Source: Streptomyces sp. CC228A (GTDB taxonomy: Bacteria > Actinomycetota > Actinomycetes > Streptomycetales > Streptomycetaceae). Taken from it: DNA of 64,000 nucleotides. Positions 37,551 through 46,388 of the stretch are shown here, one piece after another; position 1 is the stretch's first letter; each line of letters opens with the position of its first letter. Location of the stretch: assembly GCF_021390935.1 (NCBI RefSeq), contig NZ_JAJPUI010000007.1, forward strand, positions 124,001 to 188,000, in the 5' to 3' direction. The notes beneath the pieces are model-generated. The model saw only the letters and a program-made list of their open reading frames with translations, did no database searches and was not told where the DNA came from. The position numbers were made by a program, and so were the translations under genes.

Positions 37551-37874
37551 ATGCGTCTACCTGCCTCAGGGCCGGCGAGTGGCGTCGCCCAGCGGCCCCG
37601 CACCCTGCGGACCCGCCCCGCGCCGCCCCGGCCCGCGCGGCCCCGCCCCGTGCAGCCCCGCCACGCACAGACCCGCACCGCGCAACCCTGCACCGCGCAC
37701 ACCCACACCGCGCACACCCGCACCGCGCAGCACCGCCCCACGCACACCCGCACCGCACAGCCCCACCACACGCACGTCCGCCCCACTCACGTCCACCCCG
37801 CTCACGTCCGTCCGGTGCAGGCCCCTCCCGTGCAGCCGGCCGGCTCCGTGCAAAAGGGGGGCCGCGTCCGATGA
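37551..37874 (+). CDS. Possible His/Thr-rich repeat peptide coupled to the exporter
   Basis: 107 codons with GAGGAG 8 bp before ATG 37551, ending in an ATGA overlap with the MFS gene. The second half is a degenerate repeat of THT/RTAQ/HTR units with about 17 His residues. There is no recognised family. The sequence is itself a tandem repeat, so the open frame could be accidental. However, the good RBS, the coupling overlap and fully GC third positions favour translation. His-rich peptides often bind zinc or nickel; given that reduced dithiolopyrrolones chelate zinc, that is an attractive but unsupported idea. Confidence 0.42.
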   Translation: MRLPASGPASGVAQRPRTLRTRPAPPRPARPRPVQPRHAQTRTAQPCTAHTHTAHTRTAQHRPTHTRTAQPHHTHVRPTHVHPAHVRPVQAPPVQPAGSVQKGGRVR

Positions 37875-39097
37875 GCGTCGAGACCGAACCGAAGGCCCCG
37901 GCGTCCGGCGGCACCCGCAGGACACTGCCGCTCGCGGTGTACCTGCTCGCGTTCAGCCTGTTCGCCATGGGCAGCGCGGAGTTCCTGCTCGCCGGCGTCC
38001 TGCCGGCCATCGCGGACGACCTGCACATCACGCTGTCCTCCGCCGGCGCGCTGATCTCGGCGTTCGCCGTCGGTGTCGTCATCGGCGGCCCGCCGCTGGC
38101 CGTGCTGACCCTGCGCTGGCCGCGGCGGACCACCCTGGTGGTCTCGCAGGCCCTGTTCGCCGCCGCCGTGGCGGTCGGCCTGGTGACCGACAGCTACGCC
38201 GTGCTGCTCGCGACCCGCTTCCTGTGCGGTCTCGCCTACGCCGGGTACTGGGCGGTGGCCGCGGTCACCGCCATCAGCCTCGTCACCCCCGACCGCACCG
38301 CCCGCGCCTCCGGCGTGGTGGTCAGCGGCCTGAGCATCGCCATGGTGGGCGGCGGCCCGGCCGGCGCGCTGATCAGCCACTTCACCGGCTGGCGCGGCGG
38401 GTTCTGGGCGGTGGTCGCCCTCACCGCGGTGGGCGCGGTGCTCACCCTCGTCGCCGTGCCCGCGACCCGGGCGGCCGAGGAGCCGAGCGTACGGCGGGAA
38501 CTGCGCACCATGCGGCAGCCGCAGCTGTGGGTCGTCTACGCCGCCACCCTGCTCAGCACCGCCGCGTACATGATCTCGTACAACTACCTGGCCGCCTTCC
38601 TCACCGACGTCACCGGGGTGCCCGCCGTGTGGGTGCCCGGCATCCTCGTGCTGTTCGGTGTCGGCGCCTTCGTCGGCCTCTCCATCGGCGGCCGGATCGC
38701 GGACGGGCGCCCGCACCACGCCCTGCTGATCGGGGCGGCCGGCATCCTCGTCACGTCGGTGCTGCTCGCGGTGCTCGCCGGGCATCCCGTGGCCGTCATC
38801 CCCCTCGTGCTGCTGCTCGGCGTGGCCGGCTTCGTACTGAACCCGGCCGTCTACGGGCGGGTGTTCACCGTCGCCGCGCAGGCGCCCACCCTGGCCGGGG
38901 CCACCGCCGTCTCCATGTTCCAGCTCGGCATCAGCATCGTGCCGGTGCTCGCGGGCATCGCCCTCGGCGCCGGCGCCGGCCTGACGTCCGTCGCCTGGCT
39001 CGGCGCGGGCCTGGCCGCCCTCACCGTCCCGGTGGTGCTCCTCGACCGGAGGATGGCCCGCAGCCGGGCGCAGGACCCCCGACCCGCCGGGAGCTGA
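37871..39097 (+). CDS. MFS exporter (DHA1-type, 12 TM)
   Basis: 408 residues with about 12 hydrophobic segments. The first (LPLAVYLLAFSLFAMGSAEF) is typical of the AraJ/CmlA-like DHA1 drug:H+ antiporters, and LRWPRR stands at the loop 2-3 position. Overlaps the His-rich ORF by 4 bp. Holomycin-type clusters carry an MFS exporter beside the globin gene, as here, so product export/self-resistance is the likely role. Confidence 0.9.
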   Translation: MSVETEPKAPASGGTRRTLPLAVYLLAFSLFAMGSAEFLLAGVLPAIADDLHITLSSAGALISAFAVGVVIGGPPLAVLTLRWPRRTTLVVSQALFAAAVAVGLVTDSYAVLLATRFLCGLAYAGYWAVAAVTAISLVTPDRTARASGVVVSGLSIAMVGGGPAGALISHFTGWRGGFWAVVALTAVGAVLTLVAVPATRAAEEPSVRRELRTMRQPQLWVVYAATLLSTAAYMISYNYLAAFLTDVTGVPAVWVPGILVLFGVGAFVGLSIGGRIADGRPHHALLIGAAGILVTSVLLAVLAGHPVAVIPLVLLLGVAGFVLNPAVYGRVFTVAAQAPTLAGATAVSMFQLGISIVPVLAGIALGAGAGLTSVAWLGAGLAALTVPVVLLDRRMARSRAQDPRPAGS

Positions 39098-39142
39098 CCC
39101 GCACCGGCGCCGCCCCGCCCCCGACCCCGCAGGGAGGACCAC

Positions 39143-39892
39143 ATGGACAACGAGCTCGGCTACGCACTGGGCACCTGGACCCTGGCGCAGATCCGGGACC
39201 CCGACCGTCCGCCGCAGACGGTGTTCTCCCTGCTGGGGCGGGAGTGGGAGCTGCTCCCCGACGTGTTCCCCCCGTACACGGACCCGGGCCCCGGGCTGTT
39301 CGCCTCCTGGGTGCCGTACGAGGAGGGCTGCCGGTTCCTGGAGATGGGCTGCGGCGCGGGCGTCGCCGCCGTGGTCGCCGCCCTGCGCGGCTGCGGGCGC
39401 GTGGTGGCGCTGGACGTCAACCCGGCGGCGGTGGAGAACGCGCGGCGCAACGCCGCACGGCACGGGGTGGCCGACCGGGTGACGGCGGCAGCCGGCGACC
39501 TGTTCGACCCGCTGGACTCCGGCGAGGTCTTCGACGTGGTGTTCTGGAACGCCCCGTTCATCGAGGCGCCCGAGGCCCGGCCCTACGGCGGGGACATCGA
39601 GCGGGCCGTCTTCGACCCCGGGTACGGGCTGCAGCGCAGGTTCTTCCGCGAGGCGGCGCCCCGCCTCGCGGACGGCGGGCGCGTCTACCTCGGTACCAGC
39701 GACGCGATGGGCAACCCGCGCAAGACGCTCCGGGCCGCCGCGGACGCGGGCTTCACGGGCCGCAGGTACCGCACGCAGTCCGTGGCCCTCGCGGCGGCGG
39801 ACCTCGGCGACTCCCCGGTGGTGCGGGCCCATGCCGACGACCGCGGCACGGTCGGCATGGACTACACCCTGTACGAGTTCCGGCGCCGCTGA
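39143..39892 (+). CDS. Class I methyltransferase, HemK/PrmC-like motif IV variant
   Basis: 249 residues. Motif I FLEMGCGAGVAAVVAA, post-I VVALDVNPAAVENARRNAARHG, then FDVVFWNAPF. The last aligns with the N-P-P-Y/F motif of N-methyltransferases that act on planar amide or base nitrogens, but reads N-A-P-F. ATG 39143 has AGGGAGG upstream. It follows the exporter after 45 bp and is probably co-transcribed. Candidate N-methyltransferase for the pyrrolinone nitrogen; a substrate cannot be deduced. Confidence 0.8.
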   Translation: MDNELGYALGTWTLAQIRDPDRPPQTVFSLLGREWELLPDVFPPYTDPGPGLFASWVPYEEGCRFLEMGCGAGVAAVVAALRGCGRVVALDVNPAAVENARRNAARHGVADRVTAAAGDLFDPLDSGEVFDVVFWNAPFIEAPEARPYGGDIERAVFDPGYGLQRRFFREAAPRLADGGRVYLGTSDAMGNPRKTLRAAADAGFTGRRYRTQSVALAAADLGDSPVVRAHADDRGTVGMDYTLYEFRRR

Positions 39893-39960
39893 GCACGCCG
39901 CCCCTGACCGATGTCACTTCTGCTGCCGGCCGCACCCGTGCGCCGGAAGAGGGGAACGCG

Positions 39961-41418
39961 ATGAACGCCAACGGGAACGCGGACCGCACCGGATTCGATG
40001 CGGTCGTCGTCGGCAACGGAGCCGTGGGGCTCTCGCTCGCCTGGGTGCTGGCACGGCGAGGGCAGCGGGTCGCGGTGCTGGGCCGGCCGCACCGCCCCTG
40101 GGCCGGTTCGGCCGCCGCCGGCGCCATGCTGGGCTGCTTCGGCGAGGTCACCACCTCCCTGCTGGCCAGTGAGCACGGGAGGGCCAAGCTGGAGTTGGGG
40201 ATCGAGGCGACCCGGCGGTGGCCGCGGTGGCTGGAGGAGCTGGAGGACCGCACCGAGGGCGCCGCCGTGAGGACCGCCGAGGGCACCACCGTCATCCTCA
40301 ACGCCATCGGCACGGCGGAGATCGACGACGCCAACTACCAGGCCATCCGGGCCGAACTCACCCGCCACGACGAGCCGTTCGAGGACGTCGAGCCGTCCGA
40401 CCTCGACTGGGTCGACGCCGAACCGATCTCCCGCCCGCTGAAGGCGTTCCACATACCGGGCGAGCACGCGGTGAGCGCCGCCGCCCTGCTGGAGCGACTG
40501 GAGGCGGCGGTCGTCCGGGCGGGCGGCACCCTCGTCGCCGAGGAGGCGACCCGGGTGGTGCACCGCGCCGGCCGGGCCACCGGGGTGGTCCTCGCCACCG
40601 GGAGGGAACTCGGCGCCGACCACGTGGTGCTGGCCGCCGGGGTCCGCACCCAGGACCTCCTGGACACCCTGCCCGTGGGTCCGCGCATCCCGCGCCTCGT
40701 CAGCGGCTACGGCGTCTCGTCCCTCGTCAGGACCGTCGACGGCACGACCCCGGGCAGCGTCGTCAGGACGCCGAACCGCTCCTTCGCCTGCGGACTGCAC
40801 GTGGTGCCGCGGGGCGACGGGCACGTCTACCTCGGCGCCACCAACGTCATCTCCGCGGAGCCCCGCGACACCGCCGAGATGCGGGACCTCGTCTTCCTGC
40901 TGCAGTGCGCCCACCGCCAGGTCCGCCGCACCCTGTGGAACAGCGACGTCACCAAGGTCCAGGTGGGCAACCGCCCCGTCTCCGTGGACGCCTTCCCGCT
41001 GCTCGGCGGGGGCGGCATGGAAGGGCTGTGGATCATGACCGGCACGTACCGGGACGGCCTGCACCTGTCGCCGCTGCTCGCGGAGGAGTTCGCGGCGCGG
41101 ATCCTGGGCGAGGGGCCCCGCACGGATCTGGAGCGCTTCACGCCCGTGCGGCGGCCGATCCAGGCGTGGAGCCGCGAGCAGACCGTGGACGTCCTGGTCG
41201 ACCACCAGATGGGCATCGGCTACGAGCAGGACTGGACGATCCCCGTCGAGTGGCACGGCTGGATCGAGACGGACCTGCGCCCGGCCACCCTCGCCTGGGC
41301 CGAGCAGCTCGACCCGGAGTTCACGCCCCCGCCCGAGCTGCTGTTCGCGTCCCGCTTCGACCCGGAACTCGTCAGCCTCCTGCGGAAGTACTACGCCACC
41401 TGCCGTGAGCACCCCTGA
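39961..41418 (+). CDS. FAD-dependent oxidase, glycine/D-amino-acid oxidase (DAO) family
   Basis: 485 residues. The N-terminal Rossmann dinucleotide site is VVVGNGAVGLSLAWVLARRG. A DAO-type middle and the C-terminal FAD-pyrophosphate block (LGGGGMEGLWIMTGTYRDG) follow. A further ~80-residue C-terminal extension ends at the stop. ThiO-like enzymes oxidise secondary or primary amines to imines, producing H2O2. Adjacent to a RidA gene that could hydrolyse the imine. I do not recall this enzyme from the core dithiolopyrrolone set, so it may mark a variant product or precursor pathway. Confidence 0.85.
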   Translation: MNANGNADRTGFDAVVVGNGAVGLSLAWVLARRGQRVAVLGRPHRPWAGSAAAGAMLGCFGEVTTSLLASEHGRAKLELGIEATRRWPRWLEELEDRTEGAAVRTAEGTTVILNAIGTAEIDDANYQAIRAELTRHDEPFEDVEPSDLDWVDAEPISRPLKAFHIPGEHAVSAAALLERLEAAVVRAGGTLVAEEATRVVHRAGRATGVVLATGRELGADHVVLAAGVRTQDLLDTLPVGPRIPRLVSGYGVSSLVRTVDGTTPGSVVRTPNRSFACGLHVVPRGDGHVYLGATNVISAEPRDTAEMRDLVFLLQCAHRQVRRTLWNSDVTKVQVGNRPVSVDAFPLLGGGGMEGLWIMTGTYRDGLHLSPLLAEEFAARILGEGPRTDLERFTPVRRPIQAWSREQTVDVLVDHQMGIGYEQDWTIPVEWHGWIETDLRPATLAWAEQLDPEFTPPPELLFASRFDPELVSLLRKYYATCREHP

Positions 41419-41563
41419 CCGCGGCAGGCCCGCCCGGCGGGGCCCGGCGGGCCTCCGTAAGCACCGCGCCGGACGTACCCGGCAGGGGCACCCGCCGGCA
41501 GGACCGGCGCCACCCGCACCACCCGACACGACATCGCACCACCGACCGAGAGAGGACGGACCC

Positions 41564-41971
41564 TTGGCTGTGGAGACGATCGACCCGGCCGGACTGCCCA
41601 AACCCGACGGCTGGCGGCAGCTCGCCGTCGGCACCGGAAGCCGCGTGGTGTTCCTGAGCGGCCAGGTCGCACGTACCGCCGCCGGTGAACCGGTGGGGAC
41701 CGGGGACCTGGCGGCGCAGACCGAGCAGGCGTACCTGAACATCGCCACCGGCCTGGCCGCGGCCGGCGCCACCTTCGACGACGTGCTGCGGCTGACGATG
41801 TACGTCGTCGACTGGTCCCTGCCCAAGTGGGCGGAGGTCACCGCGGGCGCCCAGCGGGCGGCCGCCCGGCTCGGCGCGGACGTGGTCCGGCCGACCACGC
41901 TCATCGGGGTCGCCACCCTGGCGGAACCGGACTTCCTCATCGAGATCGAGGCCACGGCCATCGTCGCCTGA
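41564..41971 (+). CDS. RidA/YjgF-family protein
   Basis: 135 residues. VFLSGQVARTAAGEPVGTGD, AQTEQAYLNIATGLAAAGATFDDV and RPTTLIGVATLAEPDFLIEIEA are the trimer-forming RidA signatures, with the Arg expected to bind the substrate carboxylate. TTG 41564 is chosen because GAGAGGACGG lies 6 bp upstream; GTG 41570 is the alternative. RidA proteins hydrolyse reactive enamines/imines, so pairing with the amine oxidase upstream (145 bp gap) is functionally sensible. Confidence 0.85.
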   Translation: MAVETIDPAGLPKPDGWRQLAVGTGSRVVFLSGQVARTAAGEPVGTGDLAAQTEQAYLNIATGLAAAGATFDDVLRLTMYVVDWSLPKWAEVTAGAQRAAARLGADVVRPTTLIGVATLAEPDFLIEIEATAIVA

Positions 41972-42014
41972 CGGCGATCCGCCGGGCGCACGCCGCCCCC
42001 GGCGGACCGCGCAC

Positions 42015-42109
42015 GCGGCACACCGTCGGGCGCAGGACCAGCAGACGCGGCAGACCGTCGGGTTCAGGACCGCGCACGCCGCACACCGCCAGGCGCAGGA
42101 CCAGCGGAC
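42015..42109. repeat. ~32-bp tandem repeat x3
   Basis: Three units of 32, 31 and 32 bp beginning GCGGCACACCGTCGGGC-like, between the RidA and flavoprotein genes. No open frame is supported. Confidence 0.7.
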
Positions 42110-42172
42110 GCGGCAACCCGGACCCCGGGGTGCCGCGTCCGTCCCGTGCGCCCCGGCAGCGGACGCACGGAA

Positions 42173-42207
42173 GCGGCTCCCGGCCGGATCCACCGGCCGG
42201 GAGCCGC
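42173..42207. terminator. Bidirectional terminator: perfect 15-bp stem, ATCCA loop
   Basis: Arms 42173-42187 and 42193-42207 pair perfectly between the convergent RidA and flavoprotein genes. Confidence 0.85.
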
Positions 42208-42220
42208 CGCGTCACGGGGC

Positions 42221-42814
42221 CTACCGCGGTGGCGGCCGCTCCGCGAGCAGGTCGCCGACCAGCTTGGCCACCGCGTCCGGTGCGGGCAGGGACGGGTGGC
42301 GGACGGAGGTGCCGGTGGCCGGGTCGAAGCCGTCGTGCCACTCCGGCTCGTTCACGAGCTGCCCGTCCTCGCGGATCCGCGCGATGTTGCGCTGCACGGC
42401 CGGCTTCTGCCACATCCGGGCCCCCATCACCGGGAAGTACACGACGGGGCAGTCCACCGACAGCGCCACCGTCATCAGGCGGTTGGGGGCGGCCCCGGCC
42501 GCGGCCGAGGCAAGGGTGTGGGCGGTGGCGGGCAGCACGGCGAGGAGGTCGTGGGCGGCGGCGAGCCGGGACGGCTTGTCGGTCGGCCAGTCCGCCGGGG
42601 ACTCCCCGCTCACCACGCGTTCGGCGAACAGGGCGACGCTTTCCGGGGGCAGGAACGACATCGCGGTGTGCGTCATCAGGACGGTGTACGCGCTGCCCGG
42701 GATATGCCGGCGCATCGCCTCGATGTACGACGGGAGTCGGGTCACCGCGATGGAGCCGGTGGCGCCGATGAGTATGCGTTTCCCGGCGGTCTCCGGGGAG
42801 TTGTGAACACCCAT
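42221..42814 (-). CDS. PPC-decarboxylase/LanD-like flavoprotein
   Basis: 197 residues. ILIGATGSIAV (FMN loop), MTHTAMSFLPP (His region), VLPATAHTLASAAAG (equivalent of the PASANT motif) and VVYFPVMGARMWQKPAVQRN (equivalent of the PxMN/MW..PAxQ block) define the HFCD flavoprotein family. Such enzymes oxidatively decarboxylate a C-terminal cysteine to an ene-thiol. In holomycin biosynthesis a PPC-DC-like enzyme is proposed to do this on the Cys-Cys dipeptide. It is divergent from the NRPS across the 296-bp region carrying promoter site 3. Confidence 0.88.
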   Translation of the reverse strand: MGVHNSPETAGKRILIGATGSIAVTRLPSYIEAMRRHIPGSAYTVLMTHTAMSFLPPESVALFAERVVSGESPADWPTDKPSRLAAAHDLLAVLPATAHTLASAAAGAAPNRLMTVALSVDCPVVYFPVMGARMWQKPAVQRNIARIREDGQLVNEPEWHDGFDPATGTSVRHPSLPAPDAVAKLVGDLLAERPPPR

Positions 42815-42943
42815 GGCCCCGATGATGTCGCCGCAGTGCCGCCGCAGGTCAAGGGCGTCGGGGACGGTACCGGCGCCAGTCCTTCGCCAGTCCAGCGGAA
42901 GTCGAGTGCGGCGGCCCCCCGGAGGGTGGGTGCGGCCGTAGTT

Positions 42944-43001
42944 CTTCGGTCGGCCCTTCGGTGGGACCGTATTGAGACCCGGTGCCGCGGCGGCCTAGCG
43001 T
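42944..43001 (+). promoter_or_regulatory. Promoter with CTTCGG direct repeats (site 3, NRPS operon)
   Basis: CTTCGG at 42944 and 42956 (12 bp apart), then CCGTATTGA. -35 TTGAGA (42972), 18-bp spacer, -10 TAGCGT (42996). Drives the NRPS-GMC-thioesterase-dehydrogenase operon. Confidence 0.75.
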
Positions 43002-43110
43002 CCCCTTTCCGTAAGGCGGTCTCTCCTGAGGGGATTTCCCCGGGAGGCGATTCCCGCAAGTCGATGAGAAGACCCGTCAGGTATCCCGACAGAAAAAGGG
43101 GCGGACGTCG

Positions 43111-46100
43111 ATGGAAGACCTTTTCGCCGAGCTGCGCCGCCGGAACGGCGGCCCCCGGCCGGACGGCGGCAGGCTGCCGGACCTCAAGCCGCAGCCGGAG
43201 CGGCGCCGGGAGCCGTTCCCGCTGACCGACATCCAGCAGGCGTACCTGATCGGCCGGCACAGGGGGCTGGAGCTGGGCGGCGTCTCCAGCCAGTACTACC
43301 TGGAGTGGGACTGCCCGGCTCTCGACGCGGACCGGCTGGCCGGGGCCCTGGGGAAGGTGGTCGCCCGGCACGAGGCGCTGCGCACGGTGGCAGGGGCCGA
43401 CCACACGCAGCGGATCCTCGGCGCGGAGGAGGTCGGGCCGTGCCGCGTCCGCACCGCGGATCTGCGGGGCCTGTCCGGCGAGCAGCAGTCGGCCGCGCTG
43501 GAGCGGGTCCGCACCGAACTGACGGAGCAGGTCCTGCCGGTGGACCGGGCGCCGATGCTGGACGTCCGCGCCTCCCTGCTCGACGGCGGCCGGATGCGGC
43601 TCCACCTGGCCGTGGACCTGCTCTTCGTCGACCTGCCGAGCCTGTTCCGGCTGCTGGCGGAGTGGCGCCGGTTCCACGACGACCCGGCGTGGCGGCCGGA
43701 GCCGCTCGACGTGTCGTTCCGCGACTACGTGCTGGCGGAGGAGGAGCTGCGGGGCGACGGCCTCGGCCGGGAGGCCGCGGCGTACTGGGCGGAGCGCCTC
43801 GACACGCTGCCGCCCGCGCCGGAGCTGCCGCCGGCGGTGGCGCCGGAGCAGCTCGGCACGCCGCGGTTCGTGCGGCACCGCAGGGAGCTGGCCCCGGAGC
43901 GCTGGGCCGCTCTGCGGGCGGTGGCCGCGCGGCACGGGCTCACCCCGTCGGGGGTGCTGCTCGCGGCGTACGCGGAGGTGGTGCGGACGTGGTCGCGGCG
44001 GCAGGAGTTCACGCTGACGGTCACCCGGTTCCACCGGCTGGGGCTGCATCCGCAGGTCGGGGAGATCCTGGGCGACTTCCTGGCGCCGGGGCTGCTGGCG
44101 GTCGGCGGCCGGCCCGAGGAGACGTTCGCGCAGCGGGCCCGGGACCTCCAGCAGCGGCTCCTGGAGGACCTGGCGCACGGCGCGCACAGCGGGATCCGGG
44201 TGCTGCGGGACCTGGCCCGCCGCAGGGACGACGGCCGGGCGTCGATGCCGGTGGTCTTCTCCAGCACGCTCGGCGCCGGGGAGGGCGGGCCGGGGGCGGA
44301 GGCGCTGGAGTCGTTCGGGGAGCTGGTGCACGTGCACAGCCGCACCCCGCAGGTGTGGCTGGAGAACCAGGTGCTGGAGCTGGGCGGTCGGCTCGCCGTG
44401 CACTGGAACGCGGTGCGGGGCCTGTTCCCCGACGGGATGGTCGAGGACATGCTCGACGCGTACGGGGCGCTGCTGGACCGGCTGGTGGACGACGCGTCGG
44501 TGTGGGGGGCGGTGCGCGGTGTCGTGCCGCTGCCGGCGGCGCAGGCCGAGGAGCGGGACCGGGCCAACGCCACGGCCGAGGACATCCCGCCGGCCCTGCT
44601 GCACGAGCTGGTCGCCGAGGCGGCCCGGCGGCGCCCCGACGCGGTGGCGGTGGTGACGCCGGGCGCGGAGACCACGTACCGGGAGCTGACCGGGACCGCG
44701 CACCGGATCGCGCACCGGCTGCTGCGCGTCCCGGGGTGGGGCCGGGCGGGATCGTCGCGGTGTCGATGCGTCCGGGCGCGGGGCAGATCGCCGCGCTGCT
44801 CGGCGTGCTGCACACCGGCGCCGCGTACGTGGCGGTCGACCCGGAGCTGCCGGAGGAGCGGCGGCTGCGGCTGCTGGACCGCTGCTCCGCGCGGGCCGTG
44901 GTGACGGAGCCGGAGCTGCGCGACGCGCCGGCCTGGCCGGCGGGTGTGGAGGTGGTGACCCCGCGGGACGCGGCGGTGCGGGAGTGCCCGGACGAGGCGC
45001 CGGAGCGGCGGCAGGGCGTCGACGACCTCGCGTACGTGATCTTCACTTCGGGGTCCACGGGTGAGCCGAAGGGGGTGATGATCACGCATCGGAGTGCGGC
45101 CAACACCGTGCAGGACGTCAACCGGCGGTTCGCCGTCGGGGCGGACGACCGGGTGCTGGCGCTGGCCCCGGCCGGTTTCGACCTGTCGGTGTACGACGTG
45201 TTCGGCGTCCTGGGCGCCGGCGGGGCCGTGGTGGTGCCGGCCCCGGACCGCGCCGGCGACCCGGCGCACTGGTCGCAGCTCGTCGGCCGGTACGGGGTGA
45301 CGGTGTGGAACAGCGTGCCCGCGCCGATGCGGGTGTGGGTGGAGTCGCTCGGCGACGGCGGGCCGCCGCGCGGGTGCCGGCTGCGGCTGGCGCTGCTGAG
45401 CGGCGACTGGATCCCGGTGGACCTGCCGGACCGGCTCCGGGAGAAGCTGCCCGCGCTGCGGGTGGTCAGCCTGGGCGGTGCCACGGAGGGCTCGATCTGG
45501 TCGATCCACCACCCGGTGGAGGCCGTGCGGCCGGAGTGGTCGAGCATCCCGTACGGGAAGCCGCTGGCCAACCAGACGATGCACGTGTTCAACGACTGGT
45601 TCGAGCCGTCGCCGGTCGGGGTGACCGGGGAGATCCACATCGGGGGCACCGGTGTGGCGCAGGGGTACCTGGGAGACCCGGAGCGGACCGCCGAGCGGTT
45701 CCCCGTGCACCCGGTCACCGGTGAGCGCGTCTACCGGACCGGCGATCTGGGCCGCTACCTGCCCGGTGGCGACATCGAGATCCTGGGCCGCGAGGACTTC
45801 CAGGTGAAGATCAACGGCTACCGGGTGGAGCTCGGGGAGATCGAGGCCGCCCTGCTGCGGCAGCCGGGGGTGCGCACGGCGCTCGTCACGGCGCCCGCCC
45901 ACGCCCGCACCGGGCAGCGGCAGATCGCGGCGTACGTGGTGCCCGAGCCCGGCGCGGACCCGGATCCGGCGGCGCTGCGGGAGGCGCTGGCGTCGCTGCT
46001 GCCCGGCTACATGGTGCCCAGCCGCTTCCTGGCGCTGGAGGCGCTGCCCCTCACGGTGAACGGGAAGGTCGACCACCGGGCGCTGCCCGCGCCGTGGAAC

Positions 46101-46388
46101 GACGAGGCGGAGGGCGGCGACGCCCGGGTGGCGCCGCGCAGCGGCCTGGAGGAGCGGCTCTTCGCGCTGTGGTCGCGGCAGCTCGGGCACGCCGACTTCG
46201 GCGTGGAGGAGGGCTTCTTCGACATCGGCGGCGACTCGCTGCACGCCGTCGGGCTGCTCGCCCTGCTGCGGGCGGAGTTCGGCATCGGCGCCGACGCGGA
46301 GCAGGAGATGGTGGAGGCGCTGTTCATGAACGCGTCGATCGCCTCGTTCGCCGGGCTCGTGGCGTCCGTCGAGGGGGCCGCGGCATGA
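43111..46388 (+). CDS. NRPS, Cy-A-T module predicted to use cysteine (one frameshift)
   Basis: About 1,092 residues if repaired. A cyclisation (Cy) domain opens with FPLTDIQQAYLIGR and has D169-x4-D174-x2-S177 (DLLFVDLPS) instead of HHxxxDG. The A domain has FTSGSTGEPKG, FDLSVYDVFG, WNSVPAPM, LALLSGDW and GGATEGSIW, whose pocket residues read D-L-Y-N-L-S..., the pattern I know for Cys. The T domain is DIGGDSLHAVG (~Ser 1042). Cy-A-T with Cys matches the dithiolopyrrolone NRPS. One missing base near 44735-44750 breaks the frame before the A domain. Overlaps the next ATG (ATGA). Confidence 0.9.

Noticed and set aside
36802..41418. 1,538-codon plus-strand frame
   Set aside because: Only the portion from ATG 39961 codes (amine oxidase). 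Upstream it crosses the globin, MFS and methyltransferase genes out of frame.
43111..46388. Thiazoline siderophore cluster (pyochelin/watasemycin type)
   Set aside because: No salicylate synthase, aryl-acid ligase, second Cy module, reductase or siderophore transporter is present; the flavoenzyme set fits dithiolopyrrolones instead.
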